Made by a program: the position numbers and the translations under genes. Of a stretch of 64,000 nucleotides of DNA, positions 8,807-16,697 are shown in pieces. Origin of the DNA: Bacteroidetes bacterium 43-93 (GTDB lineage: Bacteria > Bacteroidota > Bacteroidia > Chitinophagales > Chitinophagaceae); assembly GCA_001897855.1 (NCBI GenBank), contig MKUO01000001.1, forward strand, positions 248,001-312,000, read 5' to 3'. Each line of letters begins with the position of its first letter. The stretch's first letter is position 1. The notes below the pieces were generated by a model that was not told the origin of the DNA, ran no database searches, and worked only from the letters and a program-made list of their open reading frames with translations.

Positions 8807-9121
8807 CTATTCTACTCCATTTCTGTGCTCAAGATATTCTTGAATTATAGCGTTTACGACTTCAAGTCCTGCGTCCGTAAGTGCTACAAATGATGAAAAA
8901 TGGCCCTTAGCGTTGTATTTCCAATTGATATCTGCTCTGCCTAAATCAGGATGGAGTATCTCAAAGTTTAGGAATTCATTGTCCTGAACATAAACTATTA
9001 CTGTGCTTTGGTCTTTTGCTGTAAAATGGAATGGGTATTCGTTAATCATAATTATTATTTCATCATGCAATTTATGGTGAAATTCCTTGTCCGCAAAGGA
9101 TTTGTGATAAGATAGAGACAT
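8807..9121 (-). CDS. Hypothetical protein, 104 residues
   Basis: Not recognised. A small, acidic, probably soluble cytoplasmic protein starting MSLSYHKSFADKEFHHKLHDE. It has no signal peptide and no membrane segment. The middle (STVIVYVQDNEFLNFEILHPD) looks like two beta strands and the end (LTDAGLEVVNAIIQEYLEHRN) like a helix. It lies inside the 13-bp inverted repeat pair and downstream of a 52-codon leftward frame, with a terminator-like hairpin between. An ATG start at 9121 is the only good choice. The codon pattern looks coding, but no function can be given. Confidence 0.6.
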   Translation of the reverse strand: MSLSYHKSFADKEFHHKLHDEIIIMINEYPFHFTAKDQSTVIVYVQDNEFLNFEILHPDLGRADINWKYNAKGHFSSFVALTDAGLEVVNAIIQEYLEHRNGVE

Positions 9122-9133
9122 TATATAGCATTA

Positions 9134-9165
9134 AAAAGGGGCAACTTTTGCAAGTGCCCCTTTTG
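9134..9165. terminator. Terminator-like hairpin between two small leftward genes
   Basis: An AAAAGGGGCA arm pairs with TGCCCCTTTT across a short A/T-rich loop with one bulge. Read leftward it ends in GCCCCTTTTT, so it could terminate the 52-codon frame starting at 9344 before the 104-residue gene. It can also act rightward. Confidence 0.6.
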
Positions 9166-9185
9166 TAAACGAACAATAGTGTTAT

Positions 9186-9344
9186 CTAAAGATAAAATTT
9201 TAAAAGCTTTGTCGCTGAATTACCCCATACAACTCTGTTAGGTAAGGTATTTTTCACTTTAAATACAAAATAAGCCAACTGTATTTTTTCAATGCCAAAA
9301 GGGGATGCGATTTTATATTTCGGTGCTACATCATTTAATCTCAT
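9186..9344 (-). CDS. Possible small protein, 52 residues
   Basis: A leftward frame from ATG at 9344 to TAG at 9186 encodes 52 residues beginning MRLNDVAPKYKIASPFGIEK and ending TKLLKFYL. The amino-acid composition looks natural (hydrophobic beta-like segment IQLAYFVFKVKN, then Pro/Asn turns), and a terminator-like hairpin lies 21 bp after the stop. It has no signal peptide or known motif that I recognise. It sits inside the inverted repeat pair together with the 104-residue gene. Coding status rests on reading-frame quality alone, so treat as a candidate. Confidence 0.4.
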   Translation of the reverse strand: MRLNDVAPKYKIASPFGIEKIQLAYFVFKVKNTLPNRVVWGNSATKLLKFYL

Positions 9345-9635
9345 CACAAATTAGTTTATACAAATATACAATTTCCCCGGTGGATAGCTTTATGATTTAA
9401 TACCTAAAAAAGGGAGATCATTTACTCCCTTCGTACTTATTAATCAGGTTTACTATATCTTCTATCTTCTACGGTCTGTCGGTTATCTTGGCTTCCATCT
9501 CAAAATCTTTATGTCTCAAACTGAGACATTACCGTTTTATGCTGTTTGTGTATTGGATTAAATTATTGTTACGAAGCCTTTGCCTGCAAAAATTAAGAAT
9601 AAACGAGCTATAAATTGCGTATTGAAATACCCTCT
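9345..9635. other. Gene-free stretch with a broken leftward frame
   Basis: No convincing intact gene. On the minus strand 9418-9528 reads as KDFEMEAKITDRP, an in-frame TAG at 9469-9471, then KIEDIVNLINKYEGSK and a stop, which looks like a short gene remnant broken by one stop codon. A small palindrome lies at 9511-9529. The remaining sequence is AT-rich and shows nothing else. Confidence 0.35.
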
Positions 9636-10508
9636 ATGAAAAGCTTGCTCGTTTTGCTGTTCCTCTCATGGTCTGTTTTAACGCAGGCTGCATCTTATAA
9701 ATCAGTCTTCGGGTCGAATGCTTATGATATCATTGAATATTCTTACAATGGCTGGCCGCAGATAGATACTTTTTGGGTTGGCGGTGACACTTTGGTACAT
9801 GACACCATGTGCAAGAAAGTGCGTTATACCTATTTGAAAAATGTAATTGGCGTGATGCGGGAAGATACTGTGGGCGGCAAGGTTTGGTTCAGATCTTTTA
9901 AGCCAGCATTGATCGCACCCGGCGATACCGATGAAGTTCTTCTTTATGATTTCAATCTAAAAGCCGGTGATAGTTTTGACTTGGCCGAATACTATGGACC
10001 TGCAAAGCCGGGTGATAATATTGTTGATTCTGTATATTATCTGAATGGTAATAAACATATTCGTTTCAGAGGCAGCATAATTAACAAAAACGAGCATATT
10101 GAGTTTATTGAGGGCGTTGGCTGTAATGCGAGCAATATCTATAAATACAGGGGCGACTTTTTATATGCAGAGTACCTGGTATGTGCTTATAGAAATGGGG
10201 GACAGGTTTATGGGAATAAATTTTACAATGGCAATTGCAGCCCTGCATTAAGTGTAGATACTGCAATCGATAGCAATCTTATTCTTTACCCTAATCCGGT
10301 AGCTGATATGCTGTACGTTAATTTGCGACGAAGCTATTATAAGCTATCGGTTTCATTGATAGATATCAATGGGCAGCAGGTGATGACAAAGACATTTAGT
10401 GCGGTTTCTGAAATAGCAATAGATATGACCACGGTTAACCATGGATTATATTTTTTGAATATCCGGGAAGACAACCACGATCAGCATTTTAAAATCATTA
10501 AGCTTTAA
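9636..10508 (+). CDS. Secreted protein with type IX secretion C-terminal sorting domain
   Basis: A 290-residue exported protein. The N terminus (MKSLLVLLFLSWSVLTQA) is a Sec signal peptide. The middle 190 residues are beta-rich and not recognised. The last 75 residues are a type-A Por/T9SS sorting domain: LYPNPVADMLYVNL, then IDINGQQV, and a final HGLYFLNIREDNHDQHFKIIKL-type strand pair. Such proteins cross the outer membrane through the type IX secretion system and are released or anchored. A TTG at 9615 would add seven residues ahead of the signal peptide, so the ATG at 9636 is preferred. A palindromic terminator follows at once. Substrate or activity is unknown. Confidence 0.85.
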   Translation: MKSLLVLLFLSWSVLTQAASYKSVFGSNAYDIIEYSYNGWPQIDTFWVGGDTLVHDTMCKKVRYTYLKNVIGVMREDTVGGKVWFRSFKPALIAPGDTDEVLLYDFNLKAGDSFDLAEYYGPAKPGDNIVDSVYYLNGNKHIRFRGSIINKNEHIEFIEGVGCNASNIYKYRGDFLYAEYLVCAYRNGGQVYGNKFYNGNCSPALSVDTAIDSNLILYPNPVADMLYVNLRRSYYKLSVSLIDINGQQVMTKTFSAVSEIAIDMTTVNHGLYFLNIREDNHDQHFKIIKL

Positions 10509-10514
10509 GAAATA

Positions 10515-10540
10515 AAAAAGGAGGCAATTGCCTCCTTTTT
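10515..10540. terminator. Bidirectional terminator
   Basis: A perfect palindrome with 13-base arms, AAAAAGGAGGCAA and its complement, ends in T5 on both strands. It lies between the convergent T9SS-protein gene and the SRPBCC operon. Confidence 0.9.
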
Positions 10541-10548
10541 GCATGTAG

Positions 10549-10965
10549 TTAATTATTCTCCGTGTACTTCTTAAAATTATTCAGGATAGCCTGCCAGCCT
10601 TGCTGCTGCATTTCTACGGGGTTTTGATTTTCGGCATCGAAGGTAATGGTGAGGTTGGTGTTACTGCCGTTGCCTTCGAACAGGGTAGTGGCCTGGCGGC
10701 CGTCGCCCATGGTATAGCTGATCTTTTTCGGTTCCTGTACTTCGTCATAGGTAGCTTCGAAATCGAAGCCGAAGCTGCCATCCTTTGCTTCCATGCGGGA
10801 TTTGAGTTTACCACCCGGCCTCAGGTCGTTCTCTGCTTTTGGACAATGCCAATCGTCTGCTGCAAAGTTCCATTGGGTCATGTGCTCGGGCTTGGTGTAA
10901 TAGTCCCATACTTTTTGAACATCTGCCTGTATCGGTGTTTGCACCGTAATTTTTGTTGCGCTCAT
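10549..10965 (-). CDS. SRPBCC (AHSA1-like) domain protein
   Basis: A 138-residue START/Bet-v1-like protein of the AHSA1 (activator of Hsp90 ATPase homologue) family. It opens ITVQTPIQADVQKVWDYYTKPEHMTQWNFA, typical of the first strand, helix and conserved Trp, and shows the central RPGGKLKSRMEAKDG hairpin and the long C-terminal helix QQGWQAILNNFKKYTE. These proteins form a ligand-binding cavity; in ArsR-linked pairs the ligand is usually unknown. It is the third gene of the leftward operon with an ArsR regulator and another SRPBCC protein, 21 bp after the latter. Confidence 0.88.
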   Translation of the reverse strand: MSATKITVQTPIQADVQKVWDYYTKPEHMTQWNFAADDWHCPKAENDLRPGGKLKSRMEAKDGSFGFDFEATYDEVQEPKKISYTMGDGRQATTLFEGNGSNTNLTITFDAENQNPVEMQQQGWQAILNNFKKYTENN

Positions 10966-10986
10966 GTTATTGGTTTTATGTGGTTA

Positions 10987-11490
10987 TTATTTGTTTAGTT
11001 GCAGTAAAAGATCGTCGAGGCTTTCCAGCGTCATGGTGAGGCCCTGCTGCAGACCCATAGCGATCACTTTTTCGAGGTCGGCCAACGAATTGTAAGTAAC
11101 TACGGTTTCCACCGCAGACTTTTCCCCAAGATCATGAAAAGAAGCATCCCAGTTAGCACGGGGCATATCGGGATTAATATTGCCATTGGCATCGCAGAAG
11201 CCATCGAGCGCCTTATAGTTATCTATGGGGCTGATCTTTAGATAATCCATACGGCCCCAGTATTCAGCACCACCGGGATCTACCATGGCGTATAACCAAT
11301 GGCCGCCTTCGCGGAAATCCATCTCCTTTGTTTTGGTGGTAAATGGCTTGGGTGCAAACCAGCGATCGAGATACTCGCTCTTGGTATAGCAGTCCCATAC
11401 CAGCCCGCGAGGCGCTGCAAATTCACGTTTTACGGTGATGGTGTTGTTTCCTTTATCTACCAGGAAATCAAACTGTAAGTTCGGATTCAT
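10987..11490 (-). CDS. SRPBCC (AHSA1-like) domain protein
   Basis: A 167-residue SRPBCC protein. The N terminus has TITVKREFAAPRGLVWDCYTK, followed by LDRWFAPKPFTTKTKEMDFREGGHWLYAMVDPGG (given in shorter pieces: the W-F-A-P motif and the GG-W-Y hairpin), and the C-terminal helix LEKVIAMGLQQGLTMTLESLDD. It differs clearly from its 138-residue neighbour, so the two are old paralogues. The start overlaps the end of the ArsR gene by four bases (ATGA), showing translational coupling. The fold call is firm and the ligand is unknown. Confidence 0.88.
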   Translation of the reverse strand: MNPNLQFDFLVDKGNNTITVKREFAAPRGLVWDCYTKSEYLDRWFAPKPFTTKTKEMDFREGGHWLYAMVDPGGAEYWGRMDYLKISPIDNYKALDGFCDANGNINPDMPRANWDASFHDLGEKSAVETVVTYNSLADLEKVIAMGLQQGLTMTLESLDDLLLQLNK

Positions 11491-11807
11491 TTATTCTTAT
11501 TTTGAAGTTCTAATAATATATTATCTATTTCATTGAATCGGTCTTGCCAGATCTTACGAAATTGTTCGAGCCATTTATCGATCTCCTTCATCTTCTCTAT
11601 CTCCAGTGAATAATAGATCTCCCGGCCTTGCTGCACCTGCTTTACCAGTTCGCATTCTGTAAGTATCTGCAGATGCTTAGACACTGCCTGGCGCGTGGTT
11701 TTGAAGTGCTCTGCAATAGCATTGGGCGTCATGGCATGTAAGGCTATGAGCGTTAGTATGGCCCGCCGTGTGGGGTCTGCAATTGCCTGGTAAATATCTC
11801 TTCTCAT
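11487..11807 (-). CDS. ArsR/SmtB-family winged-helix regulator
   Basis: A 106-residue regulator: MRRDIYQAIADPTRRAILTL is the conserved first helix, TPNAIAEHFKTTRQAVSKHLQ the recognition helix, and CELVKQVQQGREIYYSLE the wing. The metal-binding ELCVC motif of SmtB/ArsR is absent, so it probably does not sense metals the classical way. It heads an operon with two SRPBCC proteins, a common Bacteroidota and Actinobacteria pairing. I chose ATG 11807 over an upstream in-frame ATG at 11846, because the latter would overlap the promoter and operator described next and adds 13 residues with no homology. Confidence 0.9.
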   Translation of the reverse strand: MRRDIYQAIADPTRRAILTLIALHAMTPNAIAEHFKTTRQAVSKHLQILTECELVKQVQQGREIYYSLEIEKMKEIDKWLEQFRKIWQDRFNEIDNILLELQNKNK

Positions 11808-11816
11808 GATTAATTC

Positions 11817-11864
11817 GCAACCGTTCAGTTGCAAATATATGTGCAAACAATCGGTTGCGCAAAA
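11817..11864 (-). promoter_or_regulatory. Promoter and probable operator of the ArsR/SRPBCC operon
   Basis: Read leftward, TTTTG (11864-11860), 20 bases, then TATATTTG (11839-11832) match the Bacteroidota TTTG-N20-TAnnTTTG promoter. GCAACC (11817-11822) and its complement GGTTGC (11853-11858) form an inverted repeat around the -7 element, and GCAAC-N6-GTTGC (11817-11832) a shorter one. A repressor bound here would block the promoter, so autoregulation by ArsR is likely. Confidence 0.7.
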
Positions 11865-11883
11865 TATTTTTGAAAGTTTTTTT

Positions 11884-11913
11884 GAAAAAAATAAGCCCCG
11901 GAGAACCGGGGCT
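11884..11913 (-). terminator. Terminator of the first RND efflux operon
   Basis: The stem AGCCCCGG/CCGGGGCT with loop AGAA, read leftward, is followed by TATTTTTTT. It lies about 90 bp after the stop of the outer-membrane factor gene. Confidence 0.85.
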
Positions 11914-12003
11914 ACTGTGTAACGTACATGTTACCTTTTATGAGAGAGTGTTCTTACCGGAGAACCGGCATTGTTGGTTCGTTTGACGTTGCTATCTATA
12001 TCA

Positions 12004-13437
12004 TTAATTCCAGCCGCCGCCGAGCGCCTGGTAGATGTTTACCACCGCGTTCATCTGCTGCCTTTTGGTTTCTATCAATTCGAACTTGGATTCCAGGGCA
12101 TCTTTCTGCGTCAGCAATACCTCCATATAATCGGCACGCGCAGAGCGGAACAAATCGTTAGAGATCGTGACAGACTGCGTCAGCGCATCTACCTGTTGCG
12201 ATTTCAGATCATAGCTTTGCTGCAGGTTGCTCACCTTCGCTATCTGGTTAGCCACCTCTACATAAGCATTCAGCAAAGTGCGCTCATAATTGTACGCAGC
12301 CTGCACCTGCTTTGAAGTAGCCGTGCGATAAGTGGCCTTGATCGCATTCCTGTTTACCAGCGGCGCCATCAGGTCTCCCGCAAGCGAGTAGAGCATAGAC
12401 TCCGGCGACTTGAGGAGATAAGAAGGATTGAACGCCTGGTAGCCGATAGAAGCAGAGATACCCAAAGAAGGGTAGAACTGCGCCTTTGCCACTTTGATAT
12501 CCAGCTTAGCAGCCGCCAGTTCCTGCTCTGCCCTGCGGATATCGGGGCGATTGGCCAGCAATTGCGAAGGCATACCCGGATGCACCGTTTGCGGAACCAG
12601 GTTCTCAAATGCATCCGCATTGCGCGCTATAGGCTGCGGGTACCTTGCCAGCAGGAAGTTGATCCTGTTCTCGACCTCGATAATATTCTGCTGGATATCG
12701 TACTGCAAGCTCTTGGTATGCAGCACCTGCGCCTCGAACCTGCGCACTGCCAGCTCTGTAACACGCGCAGCATCCTTTTGGTATTTTACGATCTCGAGGG
12801 CATTGTTCTGGATCTCAATATTCTTTTTAACGATGGCCAGCTGGTTATCTAAAGCCAGCAGTTCGTAGTAAGAATTAGCTACCTCTGCGATGAGGTTGGT
12901 GATCACAAAATTCTTGCCCTCTACAGAAGCCAGGTACCTGTTTACCGCAGCCCTTTTGGCATTGTGCAGCTTGCCCCAGATATCAGCTTCCCAGGAAGCA
13001 GTGGCAGCGATCAGATAATCAGGCAGCGGCTCCGGCATTTCCTTACCCGGTTCTATCTCTGTATTGGCCTCCATAGCGCCGATATTGGTATAGCGCGCCA
13101 CCTTATCGACACCACCGCCGGCCCTGATGCCGAGGAACGGCAGGTATTCGCCCTTGCGAGCCCTGATCTCGTTGCGGGTGATCTGTATCTCCTGCAGCGT
13201 GATGTTGAGCTCCTGGTTGTTTTGCAGCGCAGTATCTATCAAAGCCACCAGGTAAGGGTCTGTGAAATATTCCCTCCACTTCAGCTGAGCTGAGTTGGTA
13301 GTATCCTGCGAGCTGTTGTAACTCGCAGGAACATTTTTATTGGCCGTGCGCTGTGCAATGCCCGGCGTTTTGCAGGCTGCATACGTGAGCGACAAGCATG
13401 CAAGGCCTATGTATTTATATCTACTGATTTTCGTCAT
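12004..13437 (-). CDS. RND efflux outer-membrane factor (NodT/OprM family lipoprotein)
   Basis: The 477-residue outer-membrane channel of a tripartite efflux pump, homologous to OprM/TolC. The ATG at 13437 gives MTKISRYKYIGLACLSLTYAAC, a lipoprotein signal with the lipobox Cys at about residue 22. The longer open frame is discarded because it runs back into the permease gene. Two OEP repeats are visible: WREYFTDPYLVALIDTALQNN and SWEADIWGKLHNAKRAA in the first half, and NRPDIRRAEQELAAAKLDIKVAKAQFYPSLGI in the second (both shown in part by key residues W, D-P, RPDIR-AE, A--YPSL). The start overlaps the permease stop by 17 bp. Confidence 0.93.
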   Translation of the reverse strand: MTKISRYKYIGLACLSLTYAACKTPGIAQRTANKNVPASYNSSQDTTNSAQLKWREYFTDPYLVALIDTALQNNQELNITLQEIQITRNEIRARKGEYLPFLGIRAGGGVDKVARYTNIGAMEANTEIEPGKEMPEPLPDYLIAATASWEADIWGKLHNAKRAAVNRYLASVEGKNFVITNLIAEVANSYYELLALDNQLAIVKKNIEIQNNALEIVKYQKDAARVTELAVRRFEAQVLHTKSLQYDIQQNIIEVENRINFLLARYPQPIARNADAFENLVPQTVHPGMPSQLLANRPDIRRAEQELAAAKLDIKVAKAQFYPSLGISASIGYQAFNPSYLLKSPESMLYSLAGDLMAPLVNRNAIKATYRTATSKQVQAAYNYERTLLNAYVEVANQIAKVSNLQQSYDLKSQQVDALTQSVTISNDLFRSARADYMEVLLTQKDALESKFELIETKRQQMNAVVNIYQALGGGWN

Positions 13438-16400
13438 TGTGCCCGTTTTGATGAATTGTTGAATGCACTTCCCTGATGCGGAATATCTTGAACCTTCTCT
13501 TCTTTTTCTTCTTGTTTTGCATGAAGTCTTCTGTAAGAGGTACCTCGTCTTCGTCGCGGATGAGCTTACGTCCATCTGCCATCTTAGCAAATACATAGTA
13601 CAAGCCCGGTACTACGATAACCCCGAAGATGGTACCCAACAGCATACCGCCCGCGGAAGAAGAACCGATAGTACGGTTACCAATAGCACCCGGACCGGTT
13701 GCAAACAACAGCGGTATCAGACCCGCGATGAACGCAAAGGACGTCATCAGGATAGGACGGAAACGCACCTTGGCACCCTCAATGGCAGCCTCGAGTATCG
13801 TTGCGCCCTGCTGCCGTTTCTGCACCGCAAACTCCACGATCAGTACCGCATTTTTACCAAGTAAACCCACCAACATTACAAGACCTACCTGTGCATAGAT
13901 GTCATTCGCAAGCCCCATCAGCTTGATGAGTAACAAGGCACCGAACACACCCACCGGCAGCGATAAGATAACCGCCAATGGGATCAGGAAGCTTTCGTAC
14001 TGCGCGGCAAGTACCATGTACACGAACGCCAGTACGATCAGGAAGATGTAGAGTGATTCGTTACCACGGCCCACCTCATCTTTAGAAAGGCCCAGCCAGT
14101 CGATACCGTAACCACGCGGCAATGTTTTATCCGCCACTTCCTGTATCGCCTTAATAGCCTCACCACTACTGTATCCCGGCGCAGGCGCACCGTTGATGGC
14201 AGAAGAAGTGTACATATTGTAACGCGTGATCTCATTCAGCCCCTGTGTTTTCTTCATGCTCATGAAAGCAGAATAAGGAACCATCTCATCCCGATCGTTC
14301 TTGATGTATAATTTCAATACATCTTCGGGTAACTGCCTGAAGCTAGGCAATGCCTGCACATACACTTTGTAGAACATACCAAACCTGATGAAGCCCTGCT
14401 CGTATGTACTACCGATGAGGATAGACAACTGATCGAGCGCCTTACCGATAGATACACCCTTCTGCATGGCAGCTTTGTTATCGATCTGCAACTCGTACTG
14501 CGGATAGTTGGCAGCGAAGAAAGTAAACAGACCCATCAGCTCTTTACGTTTCCTGAGGTTGGCCATGAACTCATCATTCACCTTACCGAATTCCTTGTAA
14601 TCGCCGGAGTTAGTCTTATCGAGCAAGCGCAGCGAGAAACCACCCGCGGCACCATAGCCCGGCACAGCCGGCGGCTCGAAGAATTCTATCGTCGCACCCG
14701 GTATCACTTTCGCTTTTTCTTCCAGCTCCTCGATGATCTCCTTAGCACTGTGTTTACGATCGGACCAGCCTTTCAGGTTGATCAGACAAGTACCGGCGTT
14801 AGAACCGCGGCCCTCTGTCAGTACCTCGTAACCCGCAAGGGCAGACACAGATTGCACACCCTCTACATGCTCGGCTATCTTTTGCAGATCCTTTGCAATG
14901 GCATTTGTACGCTCGAGCGTAGAGCCCGGAGGCGTCTGGATGATGGCATAGATCATACCCTGGTCTTCGTTGGGTATGAAGCCTGAAGGCAATGTTTTGG
15001 ATGTGATCCATATACCCGCGCAGAATGCAAGCAGCAAACCCCAGGTAACCGCCTTGCGGTCAACGATCTTAGAAAGAACATTGGTGTACCTGCCTGTCAA
15101 CCTTTCGAACCAGCGGTTGAACGCATCGATCACGATATTGATCGGCGTTTTCCTGCGTGGCTGGCCATGCGTATTTTTTAATATCATGGCGCAGAGCACC
15201 GGGGTAAGCGTTAAGGCCACGAAGCCCGAGATAACAATAGACGTAGCCATTGTAATAGAGAACTGGCGATAGAAGATACCCACAGGGCCCGTCATGAACG
15301 CCACCGGTACGAACACCGCCGTCATCAACAGCGTGATGGCAATGATGGCGCCGCTGATCTCTTTCAATACCTTTTTCGTAGCCTTGTAGGGCGATAAATG
15401 CTCTTCGGCCATCTTTGTATGGACGGCCTCCACCACCACAATCGCGTTATCCACCACAATACCTATCGCCAATACCAGCGCGAAGAGCGTGATCAGGTTG
15501 ATCGTCAGCCCCAACAACTGCATGAACATGAACGCACCGATCAACGATACCGGTACCGCAAGGGTAGGGATCAATGTAGAGCGCCAGTCGCCCAGGAATA
15601 TGAACACCACAAGCGCCACGAGGATGAACGCCTCTGCCAGTGTGTGAATTACCTTTTCGATAGAAGCATCAAGGAAGCTGGATACGTCGTAGCTGATCTG
15701 GTAGTCCATACCCGGAGGGAAGGAACTCTTCTTGATCTCTTCCAGTTTATCCTTTACCTCTTTAATTACATCGCTGGCGTTACTACCGTATGTCTGTTTC
15801 AGCGTGATGGCCGCAGAAGGGTGGCCATCCATATTGGAATAGATATCGTAGAATTCACTACCCAGTTCTACCTCAGCGACATCTTTCAGGTGCAGTATCT
15901 CACCATTCGCATTGGCACGGATAATGATATCCTGGTATTGCTCGGGAGTATTGTAACGGCCCTGGTAAGTAAGCACATATTCAAGCGATTGAGAACGCTT
16001 ACCGGTAGCCTGCCCGATACGGCCGGGAGAACCGATAACGCTCTGCTCAGACAAGGCTTTCATCACCTCTTCTGTAGAAACATTGTAGGCACGCATCCTG
16101 TCGGGGTTCAGCCATACGCGCATCGCGTATTGGCGGCTACCCAATATTTTGGCAGCACCCACACCTTTCAACCTTTGTATCTCGGGTATGATGTGTACAC
16201 CCGCGAAGTTGTACAGGAATTTTTCATCCGCGTTAGGGTCTTTACTATACAGGTTCACATACATCAGCATGTTTGGCGATGTATAGCTCACGATCAGGCC
16301 CTCGCGCTGAACCAGCTCGGGCAACCTGTTCGTCACCTGTTCGATACGGTTCTTCACATTCACCACCGCCTGGTTGGGGTCTGTACCCAGGTCGAACACA

Positions 16401-16675
16401 ACCTGGATAGTAGCCTCACCCGCACTGGTGGCATCAGAGGTCATATACTTCATGCCCGGCGCACCGTTGATGGCTTTTTCCATCGGGATGAGCACCGAGT
16501 TTACCAGCACGTTGGCGCTGGCACCGGGGTACGCGATGTTTACCACAACCATTGGCGGGGCAATGGATGGGAACTGCGAAACCGGTAAGGTTTTAATAGC
16601 CAGTATACCCATGAATACTATCACGAGGGATAGCACTATGGCGAGTACCGGCCTTTGTATAAATTTATTAAACAT
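13421..16675 (-). CDS. RND efflux permease, HAE1 (AcrB/MexB-like) family
   Basis: A 1084-residue inner-membrane proton/drug antiporter that drives export from periplasm and inner leaflet. TM1 is followed by SQFPSIAPPMVVV, the family start. TM4 carries IGIVVDNAIVVVEAV and TM10 LLGKNAVLIVEFAVQ with the Lys of the proton relay. The large periplasmic loops are complete. The C-terminal tail is long and rich in Lys (near residues 1050-1070). It sits between the adaptor and the outer-membrane factor, completing an adaptor-permease-channel operon. No regulator is adjacent, and the substrate is unknown (the HAE1 class suggests hydrophobic or amphiphilic compounds). Confidence 0.95.
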   Translation of the reverse strand: MFNKFIQRPVLAIVLSLVIVFMGILAIKTLPVSQFPSIAPPMVVVNIAYPGASANVLVNSVLIPMEKAINGAPGMKYMTSDATSAGEATIQVVFDLGTDPNQAVVNVKNRIEQVTNRLPELVQREGLIVSYTSPNMLMYVNLYSKDPNADEKFLYNFAGVHIIPEIQRLKGVGAAKILGSRQYAMRVWLNPDRMRAYNVSTEEVMKALSEQSVIGSPGRIGQATGKRSQSLEYVLTYQGRYNTPEQYQDIIIRANANGEILHLKDVAEVELGSEFYDIYSNMDGHPSAAITLKQTYGSNASDVIKEVKDKLEEIKKSSFPPGMDYQISYDVSSFLDASIEKVIHTLAEAFILVALVVFIFLGDWRSTLIPTLAVPVSLIGAFMFMQLLGLTINLITLFALVLAIGIVVDNAIVVVEAVHTKMAEEHLSPYKATKKVLKEISGAIIAITLLMTAVFVPVAFMTGPVGIFYRQFSITMATSIVISGFVALTLTPVLCAMILKNTHGQPRRKTPINIVIDAFNRWFERLTGRYTNVLSKIVDRKAVTWGLLLAFCAGIWITSKTLPSGFIPNEDQGMIYAIIQTPPGSTLERTNAIAKDLQKIAEHVEGVQSVSALAGYEVLTEGRGSNAGTCLINLKGWSDRKHSAKEIIEELEEKAKVIPGATIEFFEPPAVPGYGAAGGFSLRLLDKTNSGDYKEFGKVNDEFMANLRKRKELMGLFTFFAANYPQYELQIDNKAAMQKGVSIGKALDQLSILIGSTYEQGFIRFGMFYKVYVQALPSFRQLPEDVLKLYIKNDRDEMVPYSAFMSMKKTQGLNEITRYNMYTSSAINGAPAPGYSSGEAIKAIQEVADKTLPRGYGIDWLGLSKDEVGRGNESLYIFLIVLAFVYMVLAAQYESFLIPLAVILSLPVGVFGALLLIKLMGLANDIYAQVGLVMLVGLLGKNAVLIVEFAVQKRQQGATILEAAIEGAKVRFRPILMTSFAFIAGLIPLLFATGPGAIGNRTIGSSSAGGMLLGTIFGVIVVPGLYYVFAKMADGRKLIRDEDEVPLTEDFMQNKKKKKRRFKIFRIREVHSTIHQNGHNDENQ

Positions 16676-16697
16676 GTTTTCGTCTTTTAATCGTTGA

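Larger units (their letters stand above)
8788..9528. repeat. 13-bp inverted repeat pair flanking two small genes
   Basis: TGTCTCAGTTTGA at 8788-8800 recurs exactly inverted at 9516-9528. The right copy is itself part of a small palindrome (ATGTCTCA, loop AAC, TGAGACAT, 9511-9529). Between them lie only two small leftward reading frames and a hairpin. This could mark the ends of a small inserted cassette, or be two binding sites for one regulator. No transposase or target-site duplication was found. Confidence 0.45.

Noticed and set aside
13438-13596. Longer N terminus of the first outer-membrane factor
   Set aside because: Antecedes the lipoprotein signal peptide and overlaps the permease gene.
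15398-16588. 396-codon rightward frame antisense to the RND permease
   Set aside because: Shadow of the permease gene; the permease has full family motifs and the antisense product is His/Arg-rich nonsense.
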